64,000 nt of DNA from Fervidibacter canadensis (GTDB taxonomy: Bacteria; Armatimonadota; Fervidibacteria; Fervidibacterales; Fervidibacteraceae), in assembly GCA_041446545.1 (NCBI GenBank), contig JBGOEJ010000001.1, positions 186,001-250,000 on the forward strand, written 5' to 3'. Positions within the stretch are counted from its first letter, which is position 1. Every line of letters starts with the position of its first letter. Shown here piece by piece: positions 55,499 through 63,601 of the stretch. A model generated the notes under the pieces. The model did no database searches. It was not told where the DNA came from and saw only the letters and a program-made list of their open reading frames with translations. Made by a program: the position numbers and the translations under genes.

Positions 55499-56605
55499 AT
55501 GGAGACGACTGCAGAACGGCAACGATTGACAAGCGAGGAGCGAGGAACTGCCAACACACCGTCGCCGACCAACAAGCAGGCGCAACCTTCGCTGACAGGG
55601 CTGCGAAAGGCGGCGATTTTGCTCTCCTTTTTGTCGCCAGAAGAAGCGGCAAGTGTTTTGCGTCATTTAGACGAAGCCGAGGTGGAAAAACTGCTGGGCG
55701 AGATGGCACGGTTGGGCACGGTGAGCGACCGAATAGTCCAAGAGTTGCTTTTAGAGGGATTGCAACGCATCGCCGATCCTCAGCCCGTTGTCACGGGTGG
55801 GTTAGCGAAAGTGCGCAATTTGCTCTTGCAAGCCTTTGGCGTCCATCAAGGGACAGCCCTTTGGTCGCGCTTGGAAGCCCTGTTGGCAGAGCCGACGGAA
55901 TCCAAAGACGACGCCGAGTTGTTGGCGAAACTGAGCCAAGTGCCTCCCCAACAAGTCGTGGAGTTGGTGCGCAATGAAAACCCGCAGGCAATCGCTTTGT
56001 TGTTAAGCATTTTGCCCGTTAGCTACGGGGCGGCGGTGTTGGGCGAATTGTCGCCTGAACTGCGCGCCGAGGTCGCCTTTCGTTTGCTCATCACGGAAGC
56101 ACCCCCTGAAGAAGTTTTGGAAACCTTGCGGGCTTCGCTGAAAGAGATCGTGACACCGACGACTGGGCGAACGATGACCCGCTTTAACGGCTTGCAAGTC
56201 CTTACCCAAATCCTGAGCAATGTGCCCAAGGAGGTTTACCAAGAAATCCTGAACGCTTTGGAGCAGCGGGACGCCGAATTGGCGGAGCGGGTGCAACAAG
56301 CCATGTTCACCTTTGAGGATTTGGTCAAACTGGACGACCGTTCCCTTCAGCGCGTCCTTCGGGAGGTAGACATGCGCGAGTTAGCCGTTGCCCTCAAGGG
56401 CGCCAGCGAGGAAGTCAAGGAGAAAATTTTCCGCAACATGTCCCAACGCGCCGCCACCATCTTGCGGGAAGAGATGGACTACATGGGTCCTGTGCGATTG
56501 CGGGAAGTGACGATGGCGCAACGGCGCGTCGTGGACATCGTGCGCCGCTTAGAGGAAGCGGGCGAAATCGCCATCCCACGCGGCGGCGAGGAGGTGTTGG
56601 TCTAA
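55499..56605 (+). CDS. fliG: flagellar motor switch protein FliG
   Basis: A 368-residue rotor protein. N-terminal FliF-binding domain (LRKAAILLSFLSPEEAASVL), middle domain with NPQAIALLLSILPVSYGAAV and the EHPQ-like region as RNENPQAIA, and C-terminal torque domain with VQQAMFTFEDLVKLDDRSLQ and EEMDYMGPVRLREV, containing the charged residues that face MotA. An N-terminal extension of about 30 polar residues is unusual. ATG 55499 is two bases after fliF. Confidence 0.95.
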   Translation: METTAERQRLTSEERGTANTPSPTNKQAQPSLTGLRKAAILLSFLSPEEAASVLRHLDEAEVEKLLGEMARLGTVSDRIVQELLLEGLQRIADPQPVVTGGLAKVRNLLLQAFGVHQGTALWSRLEALLAEPTESKDDAELLAKLSQVPPQQVVELVRNENPQAIALLLSILPVSYGAAVLGELSPELRAEVAFRLLITEAPPEEVLETLRASLKEIVTPTTGRTMTRFNGLQVLTQILSNVPKEVYQEILNALEQRDAELAERVQQAMFTFEDLVKLDDRSLQRVLREVDMRELAVALKGASEEVKEKIFRNMSQRAATILREEMDYMGPVRLREVTMAQRRVVDIVRRLEEAGEIAIPRGGEEVLV

Positions 56606-57270
56606 TGCCCATTTTGCGCCAGCCCACTTACCGACCCCAACCCATCCCTTGGGAGCGTGATGACCAACCACTGGCTATCTCCACCGCCAACGGCTCTTCA
56701 TTGGGCTTGACACATGAGGAATTGACATCCGCCATTGAACAAAGTCACCGCGAGGGCTATGAAACAGGCTACCGCGACGGCTTCCTTGCCGGTCAGCAAG
56801 AGGGCTACCGCATGGGCGTAGCGGCGATGGAGCGCCAGCACGAACAGGAACGCCAACAATGGCGCCAACAAGTGGAACAACTCGTCGCCGCCTTGGGAGA
56901 CTCCTTGCGCGGCGAGATCGCCCACCTGATGGCGCGCATGGAAGATTTGCTCACCGAACTGGCATTGGAAATTGCTCGGAAGGTCGTAGAAGTGGAGGTC
57001 ACCAGCAACCCGGAAATCGTCCGCCATGCTGTCACCAAAGCCCTTCAGGAACTGCGAGGCGGAACCATCACTGTCCGTCTTCATCCCCACGACTTTGCCC
57101 TTTTGGAATCTTCCTTCCCTTTGCTGGATTTGAGGGACGAAGGGTTGTCGGTGCGCTTTGTCGCCGACGAGAGTGTGGAACGAGGTGGTGTCTTGGCAGA
57201 AAGCGAGCAAGGCGTTGTGGATTTGCAACCGTCCACGAAGTTCGCTTTGTTGCGTGCTGAGGTGTTGTGA
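56605..57270 (+). CDS. fliH: flagellar export ATPase regulator FliH
   Basis: A 221-residue protein with glycine-spaced helix repeats typical of FliH (REGYETGYRDGFLAGQQEGY), then a coiled coil and the C-terminal stalk-like domain (LALEIARKVVEVEVTSNPEI, VRLHPHDFALLE, VDLQPSTKFALLRAEVL). FliH dimers bind FliI and link it to the C ring. ATG 56605 overlaps the fliG stop by one base (TAATG). Confidence 0.9.
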   Translation: MPILRQPTYRPQPIPWERDDQPLAISTANGSSLGLTHEELTSAIEQSHREGYETGYRDGFLAGQQEGYRMGVAAMERQHEQERQQWRQQVEQLVAALGDSLRGEIAHLMARMEDLLTELALEIARKVVEVEVTSNPEIVRHAVTKALQELRGGTITVRLHPHDFALLESSFPLLDLRDEGLSVRFVADESVERGGVLAESEQGVVDLQPSTKFALLRAEVL

Positions 57271-57271
57271 G

Positions 57272-58660
57272 ATGGCGGCAAACGGCGAGCGGCGCATCGC
57301 TAACAGCAAAGGGCTCTATGTCAATGGCGAGGAGAGAGCAGGGCGGTTGGTTCAAATGCGCCAACGCTTGCGGCAAGGCAATTTCAGCGGCGTCTTTGGG
57401 CGATTGACCCAAGCGACAGGTTTGGTTTTGGAAAGCGTTTGTCCCTCCGCCTTCGTCGGCGAGTTAGTGGTCATTGAGTGCGAACCTGAGCCGTTGTTGG
57501 CGGAAGTCGTCGGTTTCCGCGATGATGCGACTTTGCTGATGCCGCTGGGCGACTTGACAGGTTTGCGCGTCGGCGCCAAGGTGCGGTTGACCCACCGCAG
57601 CCTTCAAGTGACCGTCAGCGAACAGTTGATCGGGCGCGTTTTGGATGGCTTAGGTCGTCCGTTGGACGACAAGCCCCTGCCCGACGGTGAAGAGCGTCCC
57701 ATCCACAACAATCCCCCATCACCCTTGCAACGCCCTCTCATCCAAGAGCCCTTGCCCGTCGGCGTCCGAGCCATTGACGGATTGCTCACTTTGGGCAAAG
57801 GGCAGCGGGTCGGTATTTTCGCCGGCAGCGGTGTCGGCAAATCCACGCTGTTAGGCATGTTGGCTCGTTTCGCCCAAGCCGATGTCACCGTCATCGCCCT
57901 TATCGGCGAGCGAGGGCGAGAAGTTCGGGAGTTTTTGGAACGGCAATTGGGAGAGGAAGGGTTGAAACGCTCCGTTGTCGTCGTCGCCACTTCTGACCAA
58001 CCCCCCATCGCTCGGCTGAAAGGTGCTCTTGTGGCGATGACGATCGCCGAGTTCTTCCGCGATCAAGGCGCAGATGTCTTGTTCGTCATGGACAGCCTGA
58101 CGCGATGGGCGATGGCAGGACGAGAAGTGGGATTGGCGATCGGCGAGCCGCCCACCTCTCGCGGCTACACGCCGTCGGTTTTTGCGATGATGCCCCGCTT
58201 TTTGGAACGGGCAGGACGAAGTGATCATGGCTCCATCACGGCGATGGTGACGGTGTTGGTAGAGGGCGATGACTTGAACGAACCGATTGCCGACCATGCC
58301 CGTTCCATTCTGGACGGACATATCGTCCTTTCGCGAGCCTTGTCCGAGCGGGGACACCTTCCGCCCATTGATGTCTTGGCTTCCCTCAGTCGGGTGATGC
58401 CTGAAGTCGTCTCGCCCGACCATTATCAAGCCGCCCAAGTTGCTCGCACCCTCTTGGCAACCTTGCGGGACAACGAACCCCTCATCCGTTTGGGTGCTTA
58501 CCGGCAAGGCAACGACCCCACTTTGGACATCGCCCTTTCTTTGCGGGACGAGTTGCTGGCGTTCTTGCAGCAAGGGCGCGATGAAACCTCTTCCTTCGCC
58601 GAAACGGTGGAGTGGCTGCAACGCATCGCAGAGCGGGCGGTGGGACGCCAAGCCGCATAG
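57272..58660 (+). CDS. fliI: flagellum-specific ATP synthase FliI
   Basis: A 462-residue ATPase of the type III export apparatus. Walker A is GIFAGSGVGKSTLLGM, Walker B is DVLFVMDSLTRWAMAGRE, and SRGYTPSVFAMMPRFLERAG and LIRLGAYRQGNDPTLD are family motifs. The first 20 residues (ANGERRIANSKG) are not conserved and are encoded by a heptamer repeat. ATG 57272 follows the fliH stop in a TGAGATG junction; the frame is open farther upstream but inside fliH. Confidence 0.95.
   Translation: MAANGERRIANSKGLYVNGEERAGRLVQMRQRLRQGNFSGVFGRLTQATGLVLESVCPSAFVGELVVIECEPEPLLAEVVGFRDDATLLMPLGDLTGLRVGAKVRLTHRSLQVTVSEQLIGRVLDGLGRPLDDKPLPDGEERPIHNNPPSPLQRPLIQEPLPVGVRAIDGLLTLGKGQRVGIFAGSGVGKSTLLGMLARFAQADVTVIALIGERGREVREFLERQLGEEGLKRSVVVVATSDQPPIARLKGALVAMTIAEFFRDQGADVLFVMDSLTRWAMAGREVGLAIGEPPTSRGYTPSVFAMMPRFLERAGRSDHGSITAMVTVLVEGDDLNEPIADHARSILDGHIVLSRALSERGHLPPIDVLASLSRVMPEVVSPDHYQAAQVARTLLATLRDNEPLIRLGAYRQGNDPTLDIALSLRDELLAFLQQGRDETSSFAETVEWLQRIAERAVGRQAA
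57278..57319 (+). repeat. heptamer repeat forming the fliI N-terminus
   Basis: Six consecutive 7-base units beginning GC (GCAAACG, GCGAGCG, GCGCATC, GCTAACA, GCAAAGG, GCTCTAT) follow the start codon closely. They total 42 bases, or 14 codons. The units resemble those at 22703 and 60795. Confidence 0.45.
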
Positions 58661-58681
58661 CCTGTAAGGAGGCGATGGTTG

Positions 58682-59137
58682 ATGCGGCGCTTTCGCTTTC
58701 CGTTGGAGGACTTGCTCAAAGTGCGGCGAGTGGAAGAGCAACAAGCCGAGCGACAGTTACACCAAGCCCAAGAACGACTGCGCGAGCGAGAGGATGCCTT
58801 GGCTCAACTCATTGACCAACAGCAAGCGGCAATGCGCCAGTTACGCCAGTTGCTTGCCGAACACACCCCTCCCGAAGACCTTCTGCTGGCGGTGCAGCGA
58901 CTGGACTTGTTGGGACGCCAACGAAGGCTCGCTGAAGCCCAAGTGGCGCAGGCGCAACAGGAAGTGAACGAAAAACTCGTCGCTTACCGCGAATGCCGCC
59001 GACGGCGGGAACTCTTGGAAGATTTGAGAGAAAAGGCGTGGCGACAATGGCTGGCGGAATTCCTAAGGGAAGAGCAAGCCCATGCCGATGAGCGTGCCTT
59101 GCGGGACTTCGCGGTCGCCAACACCGAAGGAGTGTGA
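58682..59137 (+). CDS. fliJ: flagellar export protein FliJ
   Basis: A 151-residue, almost wholly coiled-coil protein: FRFPLEDLLKVRRVEEQQAE at the N-terminus is the FliJ signature, followed by heptad-rich QAQERLREREDALAQLIDQQ. FliJ sits in the FliI ring and promotes export. ATG 58682 is preferred to TTG 58679, with AAGGAGG nine bases upstream. Confidence 0.9.
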   Translation: MRRFRFPLEDLLKVRRVEEQQAERQLHQAQERLREREDALAQLIDQQQAAMRQLRQLLAEHTPPEDLLLAVQRLDLLGRQRRLAEAQVAQAQQEVNEKLVAYRECRRRRELLEDLREKAWRQWLAEFLREEQAHADERALRDFAVANTEGV

Positions 59138-59142
59138 GCGAA

Positions 59143-60765
59143 ATGACTTTACCGTCCCTTTCGCCATTGACGGGAGGCATTATGAGCGACGCTCATCTCA
59201 ATGGAGCCATTCCGACTTGGCAATCCTTGTCGGATGAATGGCGGACAAATCCTGACCGACTTGCCCACATGGCGGATGGGTTGCTGGCTTTGTTGGGACG
59301 GTTGCAAACGATAGAAAGCCAATGGCTCACGATGCTGCTGGGTCAGTTGCCTGCGAGCACGCAGGTTTCTCCCTTCCTCGCTCATGTCGCAGCGGCGTTA
59401 ACGAAGACGATGCCAACGCCCCTCTCGCAAAGTTTCCTTAGGGATGGACAGTCGGTCGCTTTCAACCCCTCTTTTGCCGACGCGTTGCGCGTTCCCCAAA
59501 GTCGTGATGGATTCCCTTTGCCGCTCACCAGCGCGCAGCCCGTTGACGAGATAGGCTCTTCGCCTTCCATTGCCCTGCCTTCATCCGACCTTCAGCACCT
59601 CATCATCCAGACTGCCCAACGATACGGCGTTGACCCCGCCCTTGCCTTAGCGGTGGCGAAGGCGGAGAGCAATTTCAACCCCTTTGCCCGCTCCCCGAAG
59701 GGGGCGATGGGGGTGATGCAATTGATGCCCGAAACGGCGAAAAGCCTTGGCGTCACTGATCCTTTCAATCCCGCCCAAAACATTGACGGTGGCATTCGCT
59801 ACCTTCGGCAACTTTTGGAACGCTTTAACGGTCAAGTCACCCTCGCCGTCGCCGCTTACAACGCCGGACCCAACGCCGTCGCCCGCTATGGAGGTGTGCC
59901 GCCCTATCCCGAAACACAAACCTTCCTTCGGCGCGTCCTCTCTTATTGGCAAGCCTTCCAAGAGCAACTGGCTCAGTGGACAAGGGAGCGGGTGGGCGAT
60001 GAGCAGAGCAGCAGATGGATAGGCTGGCAGATAGTCAATCGGGCAACGATTGACGAAGGCGGTAACTCGGAAGATGGGCAAGTGGACAACTTGGCAGGAA
60101 GGCAAACAGGCAAGCAGGTAGATGGACACGCCTTGTCCCCTTTGCGCTCTTCGTCGCCGACACACCCTGACAGCGAAGTGGCGGAACGAACGGTCAAGCC
60201 AACGAGGGAGCGACCTTTCAAGGATGTGCCAAACGGTGCCTCTTCTTCCAAGGCGAATTCCGCACCCTCTGTTCCTTCGTTTTTGTCAAGCCAACCTGCT
60301 TCCGACGCTCTCTTTGCTTTGCCCCCTGCTTCCCATCCATCGCCATCTTCCTCTTCGCCCTCAGTCCCTCGCCCTTTGGCTCTTTCCGAGCCATCTTCCG
60401 CTCCTGTTTCGTCATCCATTCATCGCCTTGCTGCCGAAGTGCCGACAGCCGATGGTGAAAAGTCCATGCGCGTTCTCATTCAGTTGGAAAAGAGTGCGGC
60501 AGAAGGGCGAGGACGAGCGATGCCAACGGTGTCCATCCTCGTGCAAGTGCCCGATTCTGAGTTGACGGCAACCATCCAAACAGCAATGCCCCATCTTCGC
60601 CAGCAACTGTGGGAGCAAGGGATTGCCCTGTCGCAGTTTGCCGTTTTTGCCGAAGATAGTCAGCGGCAACGGCACGACCCTGCCGACTTCACTGCCCCTT
60701 GGCGGCGCCTGCCCAGCGTTGCGTCGTCTCGCCGTATCTCTGCCGAAGAGGGTGTTTGGGCATGA
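59143..60765 (+). CDS. fusion of SLT lytic transglycosylase and FliK-like hook-length control domain
   Basis: A 540-residue protein in the fliK position between fliJ and flgD. Residues about 147-267 are a soluble lytic transglycosylase domain: ALAVAKAESNFNPFARSP with the catalytic glutamate (residue 175), GAMGVMQLMPETAKSLGV, and TLAVAAYNAGPNAVARYGG. A linker of about 170 residues rich in Ser, Pro and Ala follows, partly encoded by octamer repeats. The last 100 residues resemble FliK's C-terminal domain: ELTATIQTAMPHLRQQLWEQ and GIALSQFAVFA. The protein could both open peptidoglycan for the rod and control hook length. ATG 59143 is used; GTG 59134 overlaps fliJ. Confidence 0.8.
   Translation: MTLPSLSPLTGGIMSDAHLNGAIPTWQSLSDEWRTNPDRLAHMADGLLALLGRLQTIESQWLTMLLGQLPASTQVSPFLAHVAAALTKTMPTPLSQSFLRDGQSVAFNPSFADALRVPQSRDGFPLPLTSAQPVDEIGSSPSIALPSSDLQHLIIQTAQRYGVDPALALAVAKAESNFNPFARSPKGAMGVMQLMPETAKSLGVTDPFNPAQNIDGGIRYLRQLLERFNGQVTLAVAAYNAGPNAVARYGGVPPYPETQTFLRRVLSYWQAFQEQLAQWTRERVGDEQSSRWIGWQIVNRATIDEGGNSEDGQVDNLAGRQTGKQVDGHALSPLRSSSPTHPDSEVAERTVKPTRERPFKDVPNGASSSKANSAPSVPSFLSSQPASDALFALPPASHPSPSSSSPSVPRPLALSEPSSAPVSSSIHRLAAEVPTADGEKSMRVLIQLEKSAAEGRGRAMPTVSILVQVPDSELTATIQTAMPHLRQQLWEQGIALSQFAVFAEDSQRQRHDPADFTAPWRRLPSVASSRRISAEEGVWA
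60014..60128 (+). repeat. octamer repeat in the SLT-fliK linker
   Basis: From 60073 seven 8-base units run without interruption to 60128, six of them ending in GGCA or GGACA-like bases (consensus NNNNGGCA). A more degenerate set in another register precedes it from 60014. Together they code for a linker segment rich in Gly, Gln and Asp. The unit resembles the octamers at 52487-52518. Confidence 0.6.
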
Positions 60766-60794
60766 AAGGGAAACGGCAGCGAAGGGCAAATAGG

Positions 60795-60851
60795 GCGAAT
60801 AGCGAGTGGCGAGTGAGAGAACCTCTCCGTCGCTATTCGCTACTCGCCACC
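60795..60851 (+). repeat. inverted heptamer arrays forming a hairpin before flgD
   Basis: Units GCGAATA, GCGAGTG, GCGAGTG (60795-60815) are followed by the reverse-oriented CGCTATT, CGCTACT, CGCCACC (60831-60851). GCGAATAGCG (60795-60804) pairs perfectly with CGCTATTCGC (60831-60840), and an inner GAGAG-AAC-CTCTC hairpin (60815-60827) lies between. It occupies most of the 117-base gap between the SLT-fliK gene and flgD. Confidence 0.6.
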
Positions 60852-60882
60852 GGTAACCTGCTTCCGAAAGGAGGGAGAAGCG

Positions 60883-61302
60883 ATGCCGATGAGCGTTGAG
60901 CCGTTGAGTGGTGGCAACCCTTTGCCACCTTCCGCTGACCGTGCTGTTTTGTCCGCACAGGACTTTTGGAAACTGCTTTTAACGCAATTGCAGATGCAAG
61001 ACCCGTTCACCGTCGGCGACACCCAGGCGATGCTCCAGCAATTTGTCGCCTTGCAGTCGGCGCAATCGGCGACGGAAGTTGCCGAAGGGTTAAAGCGCGT
61101 GCAAGCGTTGCTGATGTTAGGTCGGGAAATTCAAGCCCTGATAGATGGGCAATGGCAAAAGGGCACGGTCGTCAGCGTCGCTTTCAACGAAGACCAGCCT
61201 CATTTGCTGGTGCAGTTGGGTGCGGAAACGAAGGCGGTGCCTTTGAGCACCGTCTCTGCCATTACCATCCCGCAAAGCGGAGGTGAGGGACGATGGGCGT
61301 GA
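60883..61302 (+). CDS. flgD: flagellar hook capping protein FlgD (short form)
   Basis: A 139-residue FlgD. FWKLLLTQLQMQDPFTVGDT and MLQQFVALQSAQSATE are the N-terminal hook-cap signature. The larger C-terminal FlgD-Tudor/FlgD Ig-like region is mostly reduced to one strand-rich segment (KGTVVSVAFNEDQPHLLVQL), so this is a short form. ATG 60883 follows AAAGGAGGGAG. Its 3-prime end overlaps the flgE start by 10 bases. Confidence 0.92.
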   Translation: MPMSVEPLSGGNPLPPSADRAVLSAQDFWKLLLTQLQMQDPFTVGDTQAMLQQFVALQSAQSATEVAEGLKRVQALLMLGREIQALIDGQWQKGTVVSVAFNEDQPHLLVQLGAETKAVPLSTVSAITIPQSGGEGRWA

Positions 61303-62504
61303 TTCAAACCGCCCTTTCGGCGCTCAGCGCCGCCGATTTCATGCTGTCCGTCGCCGCCAACAATCTGGCGAACTTGAACACTTCTGGGTTCAAGTCGCAA
61401 AGCGTCAGTTTCGCCGACGCTTTTTATCAAACGCTGCGGGCATCCACGGCACCCATCTCCAATGTGGGTGGCTCAAACCCGTTGCAAATCGGGACGGGCG
61501 TGTTTGTCAGCGCCATTGCGACACGGATGGCACAAGGCACTTTCACCCCGACAGGGATGCCGACCGACTTGGCGATTTTGGGCAACGGCTTTTTCGCTGT
61601 CCAAAAGGGCGACCAAGTGCGCTTCACCCGAGACGGCTCTTTCCGCTTAGATGCCCAAGGGCACTTAGTGCACATCGGCTCTGGCAGCATTTTGCTCGGT
61701 TGGGTCGCTGATTCTGGCGGCACCATCAACACGCAAACGACCCCTGTGCCCATCGTTTTGCCGACGGGAAGCCTCTCGGCACGGGCGACCACCTTGACGC
61801 GCTTTGAAGGCAACTTGGACTCCCGAAAAAATGTCGGCGATTCCGTCAACCTCAGTTTCACCGCTTTTGACAGCCTCGGCAACTCTCACATCGTCCAGTT
61901 AACCTTCACGAAAACGGGCGTCAACACTTGGGCTTGGCAGGCACGATGGGGCGGCAACCCTGTCGGCAGCGGCACCGTGACTTTTGACAGCAACGGTCAA
62001 GTCAGCGGCGGCGGGACAGGGAGTGTCACCTTGACTTTCACCAACGGTGCGGCATCGCCTCAGACCATCACCGTGGATTTCTCCAACATCCACCAACTGG
62101 CGTCGGAAACAACAGTCGGAGCAACTTTCCAAGATGGCTTCCCACCGGGCGATTTGGAGAGTTTCTCCGTGGATGCACGAGGCGTCATTATCGCCAGCTT
62201 CACCAACGGCGTCACCCGCCCCGTCGCACAAATCGCCATCGCTATGTTCACCAATCCCGAAGGCTTAGAACGGGTCGGCGACAACTTGTTCAATGTTTCG
62301 GGCAACTCTGGCTCGCCCCGCTTTTTGCCCGCAGGGATTGGCGGAGCAGGGCGCGTTCAAGGAGGCGGGTTGGAGATGTCCAATGTGGACTTAGCCAGAG
62401 AACTCACCCAAGTCCTCATCGCCCAGCGCTCCTTCCAAGCCGCCGCCCGCACCATCCTCGCCGCCGACGAACTCATTCAAGAAGCCCTGAACTTGCGGCG
62501 ATAG
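61293..62504 (+). CDS. flgE: flagellar hook protein FlgE
   Basis: A 403-residue hook protein: SAADFMLSVAANNLANLNTS GFKSQ at the N-terminus, ILGNGFFAVQKGDQVRFTRD, the FlgE-specific middle domains, and LARELTQVLIAQRSFQAAAR at the C-terminus. It builds the hook after FlgD caps the rod. ATG 61293 with GAGGTGAGG upstream overlaps flgD by 10 bases, implying translational coupling. The middle domain is compact compared with enterobacterial FlgE. Confidence 0.94.
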   Translation: MGVIQTALSALSAADFMLSVAANNLANLNTSGFKSQSVSFADAFYQTLRASTAPISNVGGSNPLQIGTGVFVSAIATRMAQGTFTPTGMPTDLAILGNGFFAVQKGDQVRFTRDGSFRLDAQGHLVHIGSGSILLGWVADSGGTINTQTTPVPIVLPTGSLSARATTLTRFEGNLDSRKNVGDSVNLSFTAFDSLGNSHIVQLTFTKTGVNTWAWQARWGGNPVGSGTVTFDSNGQVSGGGTGSVTLTFTNGAASPQTITVDFSNIHQLASETTVGATFQDGFPPGDLESFSVDARGVIIASFTNGVTRPVAQIAIAMFTNPEGLERVGDNLFNVSGNSGSPRFLPAGIGGAGRVQGGGLEMSNVDLARELTQVLIAQRSFQAAARTILAADELIQEALNLRR

Positions 62505-62548
62505 CGACGACAAAGGTAAGAGCCAATCCGAAAGGATGGCGGGAGCCT

Positions 62549-62770
62549 ATGGTTTTGCTGCATCGCTTGGATGGAACGGCGTTTTACCTAAACGCTGAAC
62601 TGGTGGAGACGGTGGAAGCGACACCAGACACGGTGATCGTCTTGAGCAACGGGCATCGCTACATCGTCCGTGAACCCGCCGAAGAAGTCATTGCCCGCAT
62701 CCTCAGTTACCGTCGGTTGATCAACAACCCGCTCCCGCCGACGAACTTGGAAGGGCAAGGAGGCAGGTGA
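62549..62770 (+). CDS. flbD: FlbD family flagellar protein
   Basis: A 73-residue protein: MVLLHRLDGTAFYLNAELVE, ETVEATPDTVIVLSNGHRYI and VREPAEEVIARILSYRR match the small FlbD family (SwrD of Bacillus) found between flgE and motA/fliL in many operons. In Bacillus SwrD raises motor power through the stator. ATG 62549. The motA gene follows after six bases. Confidence 0.88.
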   Translation: MVLLHRLDGTAFYLNAELVETVEATPDTVIVLSNGHRYIVREPAEEVIARILSYRRLINNPLPPTNLEGQGGR

Positions 62771-62776
62771 TATCGG

Positions 62777-63565
62777 ATGGATTTGGCGACTGCTATCGGT
62801 CTGGTTTTGGGTGTTGGAGCGTTGCTGGGCACGGCGCTCTTGGAGGGCACTCACCTTAGTGCCCTCATCAACATCCCCGCCCTCGTCTTGATCGTGGGCG
62901 GCTCTGTCGGTGCGACGCTTACTTCCTTCAGCCTCAGCGATTTCTTGCGCCTGCCCGCCTTCCTGCGCGAGGCACTTTTTGCCCCACCCTTGCCCTTAGC
63001 GGAGCGAGTGCGCCAACTGGTGGACTTAGCCCAAAAAGCCCGAAGGGATGGCTTGTTGGCGTTAGAAGAAGATGCCCGCAGCCTTGACGACCCTTTCCTG
63101 CAAAAAGGCTTGCAATTGGTCGTGGATGGCACTGAGCCAGAAGTCGTCCATGCCGTTCTGGAAAGCGAACTGGCGGCATGGGAAGAACGGGAGAAGGTCG
63201 GTGAAGGGCTTTTCATGAGTTTGGGCGGCTACGCCCCGACGATGGGCATCATGGGCGCTGTGTTGGGCTTGATGCATGCGTTAGGGCAATCGGACGACCC
63301 CAAGAAGATGGCGCACGCCATCGCCGTCGCCTTCGTCGCAACCCTTTACGGCGTCGGCTTTGCGAACCTTATTTGCTTGCCTCTGGCAGGGAAACTCAAG
63401 GCGCGCTTGGCGGAACGGCGTGTCCTTTACGAGTTGACGATGGCGGGCATCTTGGCGATTCAAGCGGGTGAAAACCCTCGCTTGGTCGCCGAGAAGTTGT
63501 CCTCCTACTTGCCCCCCTCTGAGCGCTCAAAGATCACCGAACAACCTGTCGGTGCCGCCGCATGA
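62777..63565 (+). CDS. motA: flagellar motor stator protein MotA
   Basis: A 262-residue protein with four membrane helices: two at the N-terminus (IGLVLGVGALLGTALLE and LINIPALVLIVGGSVGATL) and two in the C-terminal half (YAPTMGIMGAVLGLMHAL and VAFVATLYGVGFANLICLPL). The cytoplasmic loop between helices 2 and 3 carries the charged residues (LVDLAQKARRDGLLALEED) that act on FliG. With MotB it forms the proton channel. ATG 62777 follows AGGAGGCAGG. Confidence 0.94.
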   Translation: MDLATAIGLVLGVGALLGTALLEGTHLSALINIPALVLIVGGSVGATLTSFSLSDFLRLPAFLREALFAPPLPLAERVRQLVDLAQKARRDGLLALEEDARSLDDPFLQKGLQLVVDGTEPEVVHAVLESELAAWEEREKVGEGLFMSLGGYAPTMGIMGAVLGLMHALGQSDDPKKMAHAIAVAFVATLYGVGFANLICLPLAGKLKARLAERRVLYELTMAGILAIQAGENPRLVAEKLSSYLPPSERSKITEQPVGAAA

Positions 63566-63601
63566 ACGCGGTGAAAAGTTCGGAAGGCAGGTGAGCAAGG
63601 G

